Assembly: GCA_905182785.1 (NCBI GenBank)
Contig: CAJJDF010000036.1
Coordinates: 1-64,000, forward strand
Source: an uncultured Flavobacteriales bacterium
GTDB lineage: Bacteria; Bacteroidota; Bacteroidia; Flavobacteriales_D; CAJJDF01
Direction of reading: 5' to 3'
Length of the DNA: 64,000 nt
Shown: positions 37,877 to 46,997 of the stretch, piece by piece
Layout: every line of letters begins with the position of its first letter
How positions within the stretch are numbered: position 1 is the stretch's first letter
The notes under the pieces: generated by a model
Told to the model about the DNA's origin: nothing
The model's input: the letters and a program-made list of their open reading frames with translations, nothing else
Databases searched by the model: none
Translations under genes and position numbers: made by a program

Positions 37877-38485
37877 TTATAATTTAAATATTAACCCTCC
37901 TTGTGCAACAGATTTAGCCCATCCAAATTCTGCATAGATTCCAATATTATCTGTAAATAAATACCTTACTCCAAAAGTAGTTTCGAATCCAATTGGTATT
38001 CCTGAAATTGAAAAAGTTGCATCTTCTAATCCATTTGGAACACTTGTGTAAAATTCACTATTAGAATAATTGTACCCTAATCCCAATCCATAGTATACAT
38101 CTAACTTGTCATTATCTACAAAATGCCAATTAATCCTTGCATTTGCAGCTAAAGCCATGTATTTGTATCCTTGTTCGTAAGTTTCTGAACCAGATATTAC
38201 ATCCCATTGTACATTAGTATTTACAAAGTTTAGTGAAGCTCCAATTCCAATTTTATCAGAAACAGCATATTCAAATTTTGCATGAATAGGTCCTACTCCA
38301 GTAACTTTATATCCAACCAAAGATTCGTATACTTTAAATAAACTAGCAGATAGATTTGGCCCTCCATATCCTAAACTAATGTACATTTTCTCCTCTTCAA
38401 AAGCCTGAGCATCAGAATTTTTTGGGTTAATCATAAGTATTGTAGCAGTGGCTAAAATAGCAATTTTTTTAAAATTTTTAATCAT
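37877..38485 (-). CDS. Outer-membrane beta-barrel protein
   Basis: The 202-residue protein has a signal peptide (about 1-26, ending NSDAQA). The mature part consists of alternating amphipathic strands separated by turns, as in small eight-stranded barrels (OmpW or OmpA-like); the end AEFGWAKSVAQGGLIFKL has the aromatic-hydrophobic terminal strand. Seven glycine-rich turns with YYGLGLGYNYSNSEFY are typical. It is monocistronic. Ligand and function are unknown. Confidence 0.7.
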   Translation of the reverse strand: MIKNFKKIAILATATILMINPKNSDAQAFEEEKMYISLGYGGPNLSASLFKVYESLVGYKVTGVGPIHAKFEYAVSDKIGIGASLNFVNTNVQWDVISGSETYEQGYKYMALAANARINWHFVDNDKLDVYYGLGLGYNYSNSEFYTSVPNGLEDATFSISGIPIGFETTFGVRYLFTDNIGIYAEFGWAKSVAQGGLIFKL

Positions 38486-38822
38486 GATTTTTATTTTTTA
38501 CGTTTACAATAGTTACAATATAGATTTTTAAATCTTATTTAAGTAATTATTATGTGACTAATTTTTAATAACTTTCGAATCTTTACAGTACATAATATTC
38601 GAAAAAAAACTCCTAAATAAACTGTAAAAGTTTATTTAATCAACCATTGATTAGTCATCCATAACGTTGAATAAAACCAAGTGTAATTAAAATCATTTAT
38701 CTAAAATGAATTCAACCTTGAATAGTGTAAATTAGTTAAGGAAATAGAGTGATTTTGATTAGTAAAATAAAATATTCTCTAACATTAGAAGTTGTTATAT
38801 TTGATTTGCTTAATTATTATTT
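38486..38822. other. Intergenic region, no features
   Basis: Downstream of the SDR gene and upstream of the outer-membrane protein, both on the minus strand. AT-rich, no hairpin with a T tract and no coding frame. A short tandem TTGTAA-type motif sits just upstream of the barrel protein's start (minus strand, about 38500-38518), too weak to call. Confidence 0.3.
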
Positions 38823-39551
38823 TTAATAATCCCTTACATCTACAATACTTCCGTTTTCAATAGAACTGTCATTCTCAATAACAAGAATTTTTATAGCAAC
38901 TTCTTCAGGAGAAACTAGTTCATTATTGGCTTTCATTTCTTTAAATCGTAAGACATTGCTAAAGTTTTCTTCAGATGCATTTCGAATTTCCGTTTGCATT
39001 CCAGTATCCACAATACCCGGATAAATAGCAATTGTATGTACAGGACTTTTTTTATTTTCTTGTTCTAACCCAATTACACTCGTCATTCTATTTACTGCAG
39101 CTTTGGTACTGCAATAAACTGACCAACCATCAATATCACTGTTTGCTGCCCCCGAAGAAATTGTTCTAATCTTACGGTCTATCCCCCAAGATTCAGTTTC
39201 TTTTATAAACATAGAATTTAGCAATAATGGCGCAGTATAATTAATATTTACTGAATTAATAATTATTTGATAATCATTATTTTCTAAATGTTTAATTAAG
39301 CCTAGACTTCCAGCATTATTAAATAAAGTAATGGAAGTTAGAGAAGAGAATTTAGCCTTATTTAATACCGATTTAAAAACTGCTTGCAAGCTCACCAAAT
39401 CAGTCAAATCACATTCTATCTGCTCTATTCCATTTAAGTTGGTTGCTTTTGTTCTAGAAAGTGAAATGACAGCATATCCGTTCTTATAAAATTCTTTGGC
39501 GATTGCATTTCCAATTCCTTTGCTTGCTCCAGTTATAATTATTAATTTCAT
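38823..39551 (-). CDS. Short-chain dehydrogenase/reductase
   Basis: The 242-residue Rossmann enzyme has the NAD(P)-binding motif TGASKGIG at 7-14 and the catalytic YxxxK as YCSTK (in SVYCSTKAAVNRM). The NNAG motif (LFNNAGSLGLI) is intact. The basic residue after the first strand (SLSRT) suggests NADPH. The sequence resembles sepiapterin-reductase-like or benzil-reductase-like members, which act on carbonyls. No operon partner is apparent; it is divergent from dnaX. Confidence 0.85.
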   Translation of the reverse strand: MKLIIITGASKGIGNAIAKEFYKNGYAVISLSRTKATNLNGIEQIECDLTDLVSLQAVFKSVLNKAKFSSLTSITLFNNAGSLGLIKHLENNDYQIIINSVNINYTAPLLLNSMFIKETESWGIDRKIRTISSGAANSDIDGWSVYCSTKAAVNRMTSVIGLEQENKKSPVHTIAIYPGIVDTGMQTEIRNASEENFSNVLRFKEMKANNELVSPEEVAIKILVIENDSSIENGSIVDVRDY

Positions 39552-39680
39552 TTTTTAATTTATTAATTCTTTATAGTCTTTCAAAATTTTTTTTCAAAAA
39601 AAGTTTATTATTTTCAAATTTGTTAATTAAATAAAAGCAAACAGTATTAAATAATTATAGAATAATACTATTTTTACCGT

Positions 39681-41498
39681 ATGAGCGAATTTGTTGTTTC
39701 GGCAAGAAAATATAGACCCAATTCTTTTGATTCTGTTGTAGGACAGAATTCAATTACTTCTACCTTAGAAAACGCTATTTCTTCAGGACAAATGGCTCAA
39801 GCTTATTTGTTTTGTGGACCAAGAGGGGTTGGAAAAACTTCTTGTGCAAGAATTTTTGCTAAGATAATTAACAAAGATTTTATTGCCGAAGGTGAAGATT
39901 TATCTTTTAATGTTTTTGAGCTGGATGCAGCTTCGAATAACTCTGTAGAAGATATTAAAAACATTATGGAGCAGGTTCGTATTCCTCCGCAAATTGGGAA
40001 ATACAAAATATACATTATTGATGAGGTTCATATGTTGTCTTCACAAGCATTCAATGCTTTTCTTAAGACACTAGAAGAACCGCCACCACATGCAATATTT
40101 ATTCTTGCAACTACCGAAAAGCATAAAATTATCCCGACTATCTTATCTAGATGTCAGGTTTATAATTTTAATAGAATCCAAATAGAAGACATGGTTGATC
40201 ATTTGGAGTCAATTGCTAAAAAAGAAGGAATTACCTACGAAAAAGAAGCCTTGTTTGTCATTGCAGAAAAAGCAGACGGAGCACTGAGAGATTCTTTGTC
40301 AATTTTTGATCAAATTGTAAATTTTAGTAATAGAAATATTACTTACAAATCAGTAATTGATAATTTAAATGTACTGGATTACAATTATTATTTCAAATTA
40401 GTAGATTCTATTAATAAAGCAGATATATCTAGCTGTTTATTAATTTTTTCTGATATTTTAAGTCATGGTTTTGATGGGCATCAATTTATAACAGGACTAG
40501 GGAGTCATTTTAGAGATATATTAGTTTCGAAAGATGTTGCAACCATTGAATTATTAGAGGTAAGTGATTCTGTTAAAGAAAAATACATTACACAAAGTAA
40601 ATCCACTGACATTAGGCTTTTGATAAGAGGGCTTGAAATTATAGCAGATTCGGATGCTAATTATAAGATTAGCAAGAACCATCGACTCCTTGTAGAATTA
40701 ACTTTAATTAAATTATGCTCACTTTCTCAAGGTGAGCAAAAAAAAAATCCAGTAATTGAAAAAGAGATTGTTCCTGTAATTTCTGCAGTTCAAAAAAGTT
40801 ATTCTAAACCACAAGACAAAGCTCAATCTACTAAATCTGTAACTGTAACCGAAACTAAAGAAGAAGTAAAGAATCAGTCTTTTTCTTCTCCAGTGACTCT
40901 TGAATCCTCTATAAATTTAGAAAATCTCGAGCCAATTATAGAAAATGAATTTCCTTTAGGGACTGAAGAATCCGAATTGAAAAAAACAAAAATACCTGTT
41001 TCCATAACTGAAGAAAAATTGGTAAAGAGTGTTCCAAAAAAGAAAGTCAAATTTTCAGGATTTTCTATCAATCAAACCATAAAAAAGCAAGCAGAAGAGA
41101 CAGAAGAGGAGGAAAGGAAGGAAAAAGATGCTTTTACTTTCGAAGAATTAATGATTCATTGGAATCAGTTTGCCAAAGATGCAGATAAAAAAAACCGCAA
41201 AACTTTGTTTACAGCTTTAACCAAAACTCAACCTGTTTTGAAAGATGACTTCATGATTATTCATACATTGGACAACAAACCATTGTTTGATAATTTTCTT
41301 AAGGAAAAACAAGATTTTCTTGATTTTTTAAAAAAGAAATTAAATAATTACTCCATTAGTATTCAGTCTAAGTTGGAGAAAAACGAAAGCTCTGAGGTTT
41401 TTTTGTATACAGACAAAGAAAAATTCAAGAAATTTGCCGAAGATCACCCAGAATTACTTTATCTGAAAGATAAACTTCATTTGGATTTTGAGTTTTAG
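39681..41498 (+). CDS. dnaX: DNA polymerase III gamma/tau subunit, zinc-module-free
   Basis: DnaX is the clamp-loader ATPase subunit. The 605 residues contain Walker A GPRGVGKT at 46-53, Walker B IYIIDEVHML and sensor 1 ATTEKHKI. The clamp-loader core ends at about 365 and a disordered acidic/basic linker (about 370-480) leads to a tau-like C-terminal domain (about 485-605). The four-cysteine zinc module, which normally lies between Walker A and the DAASN segment, is missing: IINKDFIAEGEDLSFNVFELDAASN has no Cys. This is seen in several Bacteroidota. The arginine finger SRC is kept. It is monocistronic, with a near-consensus promoter (TATTTTTA) 4 bases before the ATG. Confidence 0.93.
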   Translation: MSEFVVSARKYRPNSFDSVVGQNSITSTLENAISSGQMAQAYLFCGPRGVGKTSCARIFAKIINKDFIAEGEDLSFNVFELDAASNNSVEDIKNIMEQVRIPPQIGKYKIYIIDEVHMLSSQAFNAFLKTLEEPPPHAIFILATTEKHKIIPTILSRCQVYNFNRIQIEDMVDHLESIAKKEGITYEKEALFVIAEKADGALRDSLSIFDQIVNFSNRNITYKSVIDNLNVLDYNYYFKLVDSINKADISSCLLIFSDILSHGFDGHQFITGLGSHFRDILVSKDVATIELLEVSDSVKEKYITQSKSTDIRLLIRGLEIIADSDANYKISKNHRLLVELTLIKLCSLSQGEQKKNPVIEKEIVPVISAVQKSYSKPQDKAQSTKSVTVTETKEEVKNQSFSSPVTLESSINLENLEPIIENEFPLGTEESELKKTKIPVSITEEKLVKSVPKKKVKFSGFSINQTIKKQAEETEEEERKEKDAFTFEELMIHWNQFAKDADKKNRKTLFTALTKTQPVLKDDFMIIHTLDNKPLFDNFLKEKQDFLDFLKKKLNNYSISIQSKLEKNESSEVFLYTDKEKFKKFAEDHPELLYLKDKLHLDFEF

Positions 41499-41521
41499 AT
41501 AAAAACACACCATTATATAAT

Positions 41522-42097
41522 TTGAAAGAACTAATCAAGAAAATAAGAAATAGTATATCCCTTAGCCAAGAAGCAGAGGAATGTCTGTATACCATTTCTA
41601 GAGAAAAAGTTATTTCTAAAGGAGAAATTTTAATTTGTGAAGGGCAAACTGTGAAAAAAACATTTTTTGTAACAGATGGTTGTTTAAGATCTTTCTGTAC
41701 AGATAATAATGGCAAAGAACATACTTTACAATTTGCGATTAAAGATTGGTGGATTAGTGATTTCATTGCAATTTACAATAATGAATTGGCAACACTTACT
41801 GTGGAGAGTATTACGGATTGCAAAGTTATTGAGTTTAACGCTAAAGAACTAGATGAAATTTATACACTTTATCCAGAATTCGAATCTTTTCAGAGAAACA
41901 ACCTAGAACGCCATGTAGTTAGTTTACATAAAAGAATATTAAATCAATTACAACTCACTGCTCCTGAGCGATATGATTTATTTCTAAAGCAATATCCAGA
42001 AATAGAGCAGTATACTCCCAATTATCATATAGCCTCATACTTAGGAATTACGCAACAAAGCTTAAGCCGAATAAGAGTAGAAAGAGCAAAAAAATAG
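41522..42097 (+). CDS. Crp/Fnr family transcription regulator
   Basis: The 191-residue protein (TTG start) has the cyclic-nucleotide-binding jelly roll (about 20-125) with KGEILICEGQTVKKTFFVTDGCLR and a C-terminal winged helix with NYHIASYLGITQQSLSRIRVERAKK (about 165-191). No Cys cluster for iron-sulphur binding is present, so it is not FNR-like; the effector is unknown. It lies upstream of, and in the same direction as, the quinone-oxidoreductase/DJ-1/HchA genes, separated by 77 bases that contain a promoter box and an inverted repeat. It probably controls them, but this is inferred. Confidence 0.82.
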   Translation: MKELIKKIRNSISLSQEAEECLYTISREKVISKGEILICEGQTVKKTFFVTDGCLRSFCTDNNGKEHTLQFAIKDWWISDFIAIYNNELATLTVESITDCKVIEFNAKELDEIYTLYPEFESFQRNNLERHVVSLHKRILNQLQLTAPERYDLFLKQYPEIEQYTPNYHIASYLGITQQSLSRIRVERAKK

Positions 42098-42138
42098 ATT
42101 TCTTACCATAGGGTTATTTTATTCAGGAATCTAATTTC

Positions 42139-42146
42139 TATTTTTG
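42139..42146 (+). promoter_or_regulatory. -7 promoter element of the oxidoreductase-DJ-1-HchA operon
   Basis: TATTTTTG matches TAnnTTTG and lies 28 bases before the ATG at 42175. It gives the three genes their own promoter, separate from that of the Crp-type gene. Confidence 0.5.
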
Positions 42147-42167
42147 TTTCATAATTAATAATGAAAC
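42146..42167. promoter_or_regulatory. Operator-like inverted repeat
   Basis: GTTTCAT and ATGAAAC form perfect 7-base arms separated by 8 bases, directly after the -7 box and before the start codon. A dimeric repressor bound here would block initiation. The Crp-type regulator encoded just upstream is a candidate binder. Confidence 0.5.
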
Positions 42168-42174
42168 AAAAAAA

Positions 42175-43158
42175 ATGAAAGTATTACAAATATCGAAATT
42201 TGGAGAGATTACAGATAGTTTATTCATTAACGAAGTAAATAAACCTACTATTCAGTCTACAGATATATTGGTTGAAGTGAAAGCAGCCTCAATTAATCCT
42301 ATAGATAAAAGTACTGTTCTTGGAAATATGCAAAATATTTTGCCAATTTCCCTTCCGCACACTATTGCTTATGACGTGAGTGGAATTGTTGTAGAAAAAG
42401 GAGAAGAGGTAACCAACTTTGAAATAGGAGATTTAATATATTCTAGAGTTCCTCAAGAACAAATGGGAACAATAGCAGAATTTGTTGCCATAACGAATAG
42501 TGCAGTGTCTAAAAAGCCAGGAAACATTTCTTTTGAAGAAGCTTCAGGTATTCCATTAGCTGGACTAACTGCAATGCAATCTTTGGAATATGCAGGAATC
42601 AAAGAAAATGATAAAATTCTTATTCATGCTGGATCTGGTGGAGTGGGAAGTTTTGCAATTCAATATGCAAAAGCTAAAGGTGCTTATGTGTATACAACTA
42701 CCAGTACAAGTAATGTAGATTGGGTAAAGGAACTTGGAGCTGACAGAGTAATAGATTACAAAACAGAGGACTACAAATCTATTGTAAAAGATGCTGATAT
42801 TGTATTTGATACTCTTGGAAAAAATTATACCCTAGAAGCTTTTGAGGTAATAAAAAAGAGAGGTAAAGTTGTGAGTGTTGTTGGACCAATTGATGAAGAG
42901 ATTGCTAAAATGATTGGAATGGCAGATTATAAGTTACCAGAGGATTTGGCAAAACTTATTGAAGACAAAGAAGCTACTTACAAATTTATTTTTATGCACC
43001 CGAACGGAGAACATTTAAATACAATTAAGACATTAATTGAAGACGATAAAATCAAACCAATTATTGATACTGTTTATCCTTTTGAAAAAAGTATAGAAGC
43101 TTTCACTCATTTAGAATCTGGAAGAGCTAAAGGTAAAATTGTAATTAAAATTAATTAA
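42175..43158 (+). CDS. NADPH quinone oxidoreductase-like (zinc-free MDR family)
   Basis: The 327-residue medium-chain dehydrogenase/reductase lacks the catalytic and structural zinc cysteines of alcohol dehydrogenases and resembles quinone oxidoreductases and alkenal/enoyl reductases. The GroES-like half (about 1-130) has AASINPIDKSTV and IAYDVSGIVVEKG; the Rossmann half contains LIHAGSGGVGSFAIQYAKAKG (about 154-174). It would reduce quinones or reactive alpha,beta-unsaturated carbonyls. It is the first gene of a three-gene operon with two DJ-1-superfamily genes. Confidence 0.87.
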   Translation: MKVLQISKFGEITDSLFINEVNKPTIQSTDILVEVKAASINPIDKSTVLGNMQNILPISLPHTIAYDVSGIVVEKGEEVTNFEIGDLIYSRVPQEQMGTIAEFVAITNSAVSKKPGNISFEEASGIPLAGLTAMQSLEYAGIKENDKILIHAGSGGVGSFAIQYAKAKGAYVYTTTSTSNVDWVKELGADRVIDYKTEDYKSIVKDADIVFDTLGKNYTLEAFEVIKKRGKVVSVVGPIDEEIAKMIGMADYKLPEDLAKLIEDKEATYKFIFMHPNGEHLNTIKTLIEDDKIKPIIDTVYPFEKSIEAFTHLESGRAKGKIVIKIN

Positions 43159-43178
43159 CTAATAATAAAATCAAAAAT

Positions 43179-43973
43179 ATGAATCCAATAAAAATATCGA
43201 TAATGGCATTGGCATTAACATTGCTGTCGGCTTGTGGAAATAATTTAGAAGAAAACAATAAAACAGAAAATAACAAGGTAGAGACTTCAACCATTAAAAA
43301 AGTTTTGTTCGTTTTGACCAGTCACGAAGACCTAGGAGAAACAGGACATAAAACAGGATTTTGGTTGGAAGAATTTTCAGATCCTTACTACTTATTAACT
43401 GATGCAGGAGTTGAAATTACTTTAGCTTCACCAAATGGAGGAAGACCACCAATGGATCCAAATAGTGATTCAGAAAATTTTCAGACTGAAGGGACAAAAC
43501 GTTTTAAAAAAGATACTATAATGCAGGAGCTATTATCCAATACTGTAAAATTGGAAACTATTAATACAGATGATTATGACGCAGTCTATTATCCTGGTGG
43601 ACATGGACCATTATGGGATTTGGCAAATGACAAAAATTCCATTGCATTATTAGAAGCTTTTTTCAAATCAAACAAAACTATAGCTGTTGCTTGCCATGGT
43701 CCAGCAATTTTTAAGAATACCAAAAAACAAGATGGGACTCCATTGGTAAAAGGGTTAAAAGTAACAGGTTTTTCAAATTCGGAAGAAACTATTTCTGGAT
43801 TAAATGAAGTTGTTCCTTTTTTAGTGGAAGATATGCTTATCGAAAATGGAGGAATTTATTCAAAAGGTGCTGATTGGACTCCTCATGTGGTAGAAGATGG
43901 TTTATTAATAACTGGACAAAATCCAGCATCAGCAAAGTTTGTTGCAGAAAAATTACTTGAAAAATTAAACTAA
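43179..43973 (+). CDS. DJ-1/PfpI family lipoprotein (putative glyoxalase-like)
   Basis: The 264-residue protein has a lipoprotein signal with lipobox LLSAC and acylated Cys19 (followed by GNN, an Asn-rich linker), so it is anchored to a membrane in the envelope. The DJ-1/PfpI domain (about 40-264) has the nucleophile Cys172-His173 in AVACHGPAIF and a conserved Glu64 in TGFWLEEF. DJ-1 proteins act as glyoxalases or deglycases and redox sensors. The YYPGGHGPLWDL motif is typical of the Hsp31-like branch. It follows the oxidoreductase by 20 bases and precedes HchA by 39 bases. Confidence 0.87.
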   Translation: MNPIKISIMALALTLLSACGNNLEENNKTENNKVETSTIKKVLFVLTSHEDLGETGHKTGFWLEEFSDPYYLLTDAGVEITLASPNGGRPPMDPNSDSENFQTEGTKRFKKDTIMQELLSNTVKLETINTDDYDAVYYPGGHGPLWDLANDKNSIALLEAFFKSNKTIAVACHGPAIFKNTKKQDGTPLVKGLKVTGFSNSEETISGLNEVVPFLVEDMLIENGGIYSKGADWTPHVVEDGLLITGQNPASAKFVAEKLLEKLN

Positions 43974-44012
43974 AAAACCAATCATTAATTACAAATTATT
44001 AAAACATAAATC

Positions 44013-44867
44013 ATGCTTAAAAAAATGTTAGGACTTGCTCCAAAATTAGAGTCAGATGGATCTTATAGTCCATCAAAAATTGCAATTAAATTAGGAACTG
44101 TAGACAAAACAGATTACCAAAAAGTTGATTACGAAAAATACAAAGGAAAAAAATCTAAAATTTTAGTGATTTTTACCGAACAGAAAAACTTAAAAATGAA
44201 AAATGGTAAATTTTTTTCTACCGGAAACCACCCGGTAGAAGCTTTATTGCCAATGCTACATTTACAGAATGCAGGTTTCGAATTTGAGATTGCAACTCCT
44301 ACAGGAAAACCAGTGGTATTTGAAATGTGGGCTTTTCCAGAAAAAGATGATCATGTAAAAGCAATATACAATGAGCTGAAACCGAGATTTGAAAATCCAA
44401 AAAAACTACAAGATTTTGTTGACTCTTCAATGACAGAGACGGAATCTTATGGAGCTGTTTTTATTCCTGGAGGACATGGAGCTATGTTGGGAATTCCCGA
44501 AGACAAAAATGTTGGTAAAATATTAAACTGGGCTCACGAAAATGAATTGTTTACAATTACATTATGTCACGGACCTGGTTCATTACTAACAACAACACTT
44601 AATAATCAAAAATTCTTTTATGAAGGTTATAACATGGCAGTGTTTCCAGACTCAGTAGATAATAAAACTCCAATGATTGGATATTTACCAGGACAGATGC
44701 CATGGGGATTGAGTGAAAAACTAAAAAGCCTTGGTGCAAAATTAGTAAATAAAAAAGGAGATGATACAACCTGTATAGATAGAAGGTTAATTACTGGTGC
44801 AAGTCCATTGGCTTCAAATAATTTGGGAATATTGGCGGCAGAGACTTTATTGAAAGAATTGAAATAA
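44013..44867 (+). CDS. hchA: Hsp31/HchA glyoxalase III and chaperone
   Basis: HchA converts methylglyoxal to lactate without cofactors and has holdase and deglycase activity. The 284 residues match the E. coli protein in length (283), and the catalytic residues stand at the same numbers: Glu77 in GNHPVEALL, Cys185-His186 in TLCHGPG, and Asp213 in AVFPDSVD. No signal peptide is present, so it is cytoplasmic, complementing the lipoprotein paralogue upstream. It ends at a strong terminator. Confidence 0.93.
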   Translation: MLKKMLGLAPKLESDGSYSPSKIAIKLGTVDKTDYQKVDYEKYKGKKSKILVIFTEQKNLKMKNGKFFSTGNHPVEALLPMLHLQNAGFEFEIATPTGKPVVFEMWAFPEKDDHVKAIYNELKPRFENPKKLQDFVDSSMTETESYGAVFIPGGHGAMLGIPEDKNVGKILNWAHENELFTITLCHGPGSLLTTTLNNQKFFYEGYNMAVFPDSVDNKTPMIGYLPGQMPWGLSEKLKSLGAKLVNKKGDDTTCIDRRLITGASPLASNNLGILAAETLLKELK

Positions 44868-44894
44868 AAACACTAGAGAACAAAAATTAAGCAC

Positions 44895-44932
44895 AAAAAA
44901 AAAGGTCTATTCAATGAATAGACCTTTTTTTT
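44895..44932. terminator. Bidirectional terminator between hchA and the HU gene
   Basis: A long stem (arms built on AAAAAAAAGGTCTATT and its complement, loop about 5 bases) flanked by A and T runs, between convergent genes. Confidence 0.85.
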
Positions 44933-44945
44933 ATTAAACTAATTA

Positions 44946-45218
44946 CTAGTTTACGTTTTTTGCTAATTCAGAACCAGCTTTAAACTTTACTACATTTTTA
45001 GCAGCAATTTGGATTTCTTTTCCAGTTTGTGGGTTTCTTCCAGTTCTTGCAGCTCTGTTAGCTACTGAAAAAGTTCCCCATCCTACTAATGATACTTTAT
45101 CTCCTTTTTTCAAAGTTCCTGAAGTAGCATCCATAAATCCTTCTAAAGCTCTTTTTGAATCTGCTTTACTTAGTCCTGAGTTAGATGCCATTGCATCAAT
45201 TAAATCTGTTTTGTTCAT
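44946..45218 (-). CDS. HU family DNA-binding protein
   Basis: The 90-residue HU subunit starts [28 protein letters not shown] and has the core [22 protein letters not shown], with the beta arm containing the DNA-contacting proline and arginine residues. It is a nucleoid architectural protein. The gene is monocistronic, with one of the clearest promoters in the window. Confidence 0.95.
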   Translation of the reverse strand: MNKTDLIDAMASNSGLSKADSKRALEGFMDATSGTLKKGDKVSLVGWGTFSVANRAARTGRNPQTGKEIQIAAKNVVKFKAGSELAKNVN

Positions 45219-45269
45219 TTTCTTCTTTTTTAAATGATTAATATATTAGCTAACCCTCGTTAACTATAA

Positions 45270-45299
45270 CAAATATATACGATTATTGCTACAAACCAA
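45270..45299 (-). promoter_or_regulatory. Promoter of the HU gene (-33 and -7)
   Basis: On the minus strand TTGG (45296-45299) precedes TATATTTG (45270-45277) with about 18-20 bases between, matching the Bacteroidota layout TTTG-N19-20-TAnnTTTG. The leader is about 45 bases long. Confidence 0.55.
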
Positions 45300-45503
45300 G
45301 CGCAGCAAGGGTTTATGTTAATAAAAGTATAGAAATGTTAATAAAAGTGCCCATTTTGGGGCTTTTTAGTGTTTTTTAATGCATTTTTTATCTAAAATAT
45401 TAATTAGTAAAGAACTATTAAACTTAATTCATTTTAAAATATAGCTTGTGCAGGGCTTAGGATTTAATTACTTTTATTAAATCACAGATTTAATAGATAA
45501 ACT

Positions 45504-46121
45504 ATGTCCATTACTTTAATAATTATAATTTTTACGGTAGCAGTTTCGCTTTATGCTTCAGAAAACCCAGAATTTAGACAAAAATTACTTTTTAATCCTT
45601 ACAGTGTAGTTCACCAGAATAAGTTATATAAAATATTCACTCACGCATTTATTCATGCCGATTTAATGCATTTGGGTATTAACATGTATGTTCTTTACAG
45701 TTTTGGTCAATATTTAGAGAGTATGTTTATACGAATGTTTGGAGAAATAGGATTACTATATTTCATACTTCTATATATAGGAGGAATTCTTTTCGCTACT
45801 TTACCATCATTAAGAAAACACAAGGACAATCCTCATTATAACTCTTTGGGAGCTTCTGGTGCAGTTTCTGCCGTGTTATTCTCCTTTATTGTATTAAACC
45901 CAATGGCTCAACTTGGTTTATTTGCAATTATACCTTTAAATGCAACTTTATTTGGTGTGTTATATATAGGTTACGAAATGTACATGAATAAAAAAGGAAG
46001 AACGAATATTGCACATGATGCACATTTATTAGGAGCAGCTTTTGGAATTATTTTCACAATTATTTTAAGTCCTTCCAATGTTATTAGTAACTTTATTCAA
46101 GAAATTTCAACAATAATATAA
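45504..46121 (+). CDS. Rhomboid family intramembrane serine protease
   Basis: The 205-residue membrane protein has six hydrophobic helices. The catalytic Ser118 lies in SLGASGA and the catalytic His174 in HDAHLLGAAFG, and HADLMHLGINMYVLYSFG (about 51-68) holds the conserved histidine and asparagine. It cleaves transmembrane substrates; these are unknown. It lies 15 bases before the class IV aminotransferase gene and probably shares its mRNA. Confidence 0.92.
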   Translation: MSITLIIIIFTVAVSLYASENPEFRQKLLFNPYSVVHQNKLYKIFTHAFIHADLMHLGINMYVLYSFGQYLESMFIRMFGEIGLLYFILLYIGGILFATLPSLRKHKDNPHYNSLGASGAVSAVLFSFIVLNPMAQLGLFAIIPLNATLFGVLYIGYEMYMNKKGRTNIAHDAHLLGAAFGIIFTIILSPSNVISNFIQEISTII

Positions 46122-46136
46122 AACAGCAGCACGAAA

Positions 46137-46997
46137 TTGAGTACAGATTTAATTTATAATGGTGAGTTTTTCCCTTCGGATAAACCAATTCTTTCTATCA
46201 ACAATAGATCCTTTAGGTATGGGGATGGATTATTTGAAAGCATAAGGGTTATAAACGGAGAGGTGTATAATTTTCATGCTCATTTTTCCCGACTTAGTGA
46301 GGGAATGAAAGTATTTATGATTGAAATTCCAGAATATTTTACAATTAATTATTTCAATAATCAAATAAAAAGCTTACTACAACACAATGGAATTCATAAT
46401 GGAGGTAGAGTAAAATTAACTATTTACAGAAAAGGGGAAGTTGCTTCTTATTTTTCTGAAACCAATGAGCCGGGCTTTATTATTGAAGCAGAGCCTTTTC
46501 CTAATAATGATTTTATTCTTAATCCTGAAGGAATAGACATTGATGTTTACCGAGACATGATGAAACCTAATAACAAGTTTTCGTCTTTTAAAACTACAAA
46601 CGCATTCTTTTATGTTAACGCAATTATAGATGCAAAACAAAAAGGATTAGGCGATAATTTATTAATAAATGAAAGTAATAACATTATTGAATCTACCAAT
46701 TCCAATTTTTTCATAGTAAGTAATGGAGTGTTATATACACCTCCTTTGGCTTCGGGTTGTGTAGGGGGTACTATGAGGATGAAAATCATAAATCTTGCTC
46801 TTGAGAACGGAATAAAGATTTATGAAAGCCCAATTATTGCGGGTCATCTTTTATCGTGTGATGAAATTATTCTAACTAATGCAATTCAAGGAGTGAAGTG
46901 GGTGAGGAGTTATAAAACAAAACGTTTCTTTCACAAAACGTCTGATAAATTGATAGAGTTATTAAATTACGATACTAAAGCTGTGATTCAGGATTAA
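46137..46997 (+). CDS. Class IV aminotransferase (PabC/BCAT/D-aminotransferase fold)
   Basis: The 286-residue PLP enzyme starts at TTG. The Schiff-base lysine is Lys152 in SFKTTNAFFYV, and the fold-type IV motifs RYGDGLFESIRVINGEVY (about 27-44) and ESTNSNFFIV (about 185-195) are present. Members are aminodeoxychorismate lyases, branched-chain or D-amino acid aminotransferases. The short length and FESIRV motif are compatible with PabC, but no pab gene is adjacent, so the substrate stays open. The last four bases overlap the YqgE gene end to end. Confidence 0.87.
   Translation: MSTDLIYNGEFFPSDKPILSINNRSFRYGDGLFESIRVINGEVYNFHAHFSRLSEGMKVFMIEIPEYFTINYFNNQIKSLLQHNGIHNGGRVKLTIYRKGEVASYFSETNEPGFIIEAEPFPNNDFILNPEGIDIDVYRDMMKPNNKFSSFKTTNAFFYVNAIIDAKQKGLGDNLLINESNNIIESTNSNFFIVSNGVLYTPPLASGCVGGTMRMKIINLALENGIKIYESPIIAGHLLSCDEIILTNAIQGVKWVRSYKTKRFFHKTSDKLIELLNYDTKAVIQD

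Noticed and set aside
44013-44867. Reading HchA and the DJ-1 lipoprotein as one gene with a frameshift
   Set aside because: Each has its own start, its own catalytic Cys-His pair and full domain length; they are paralogues.
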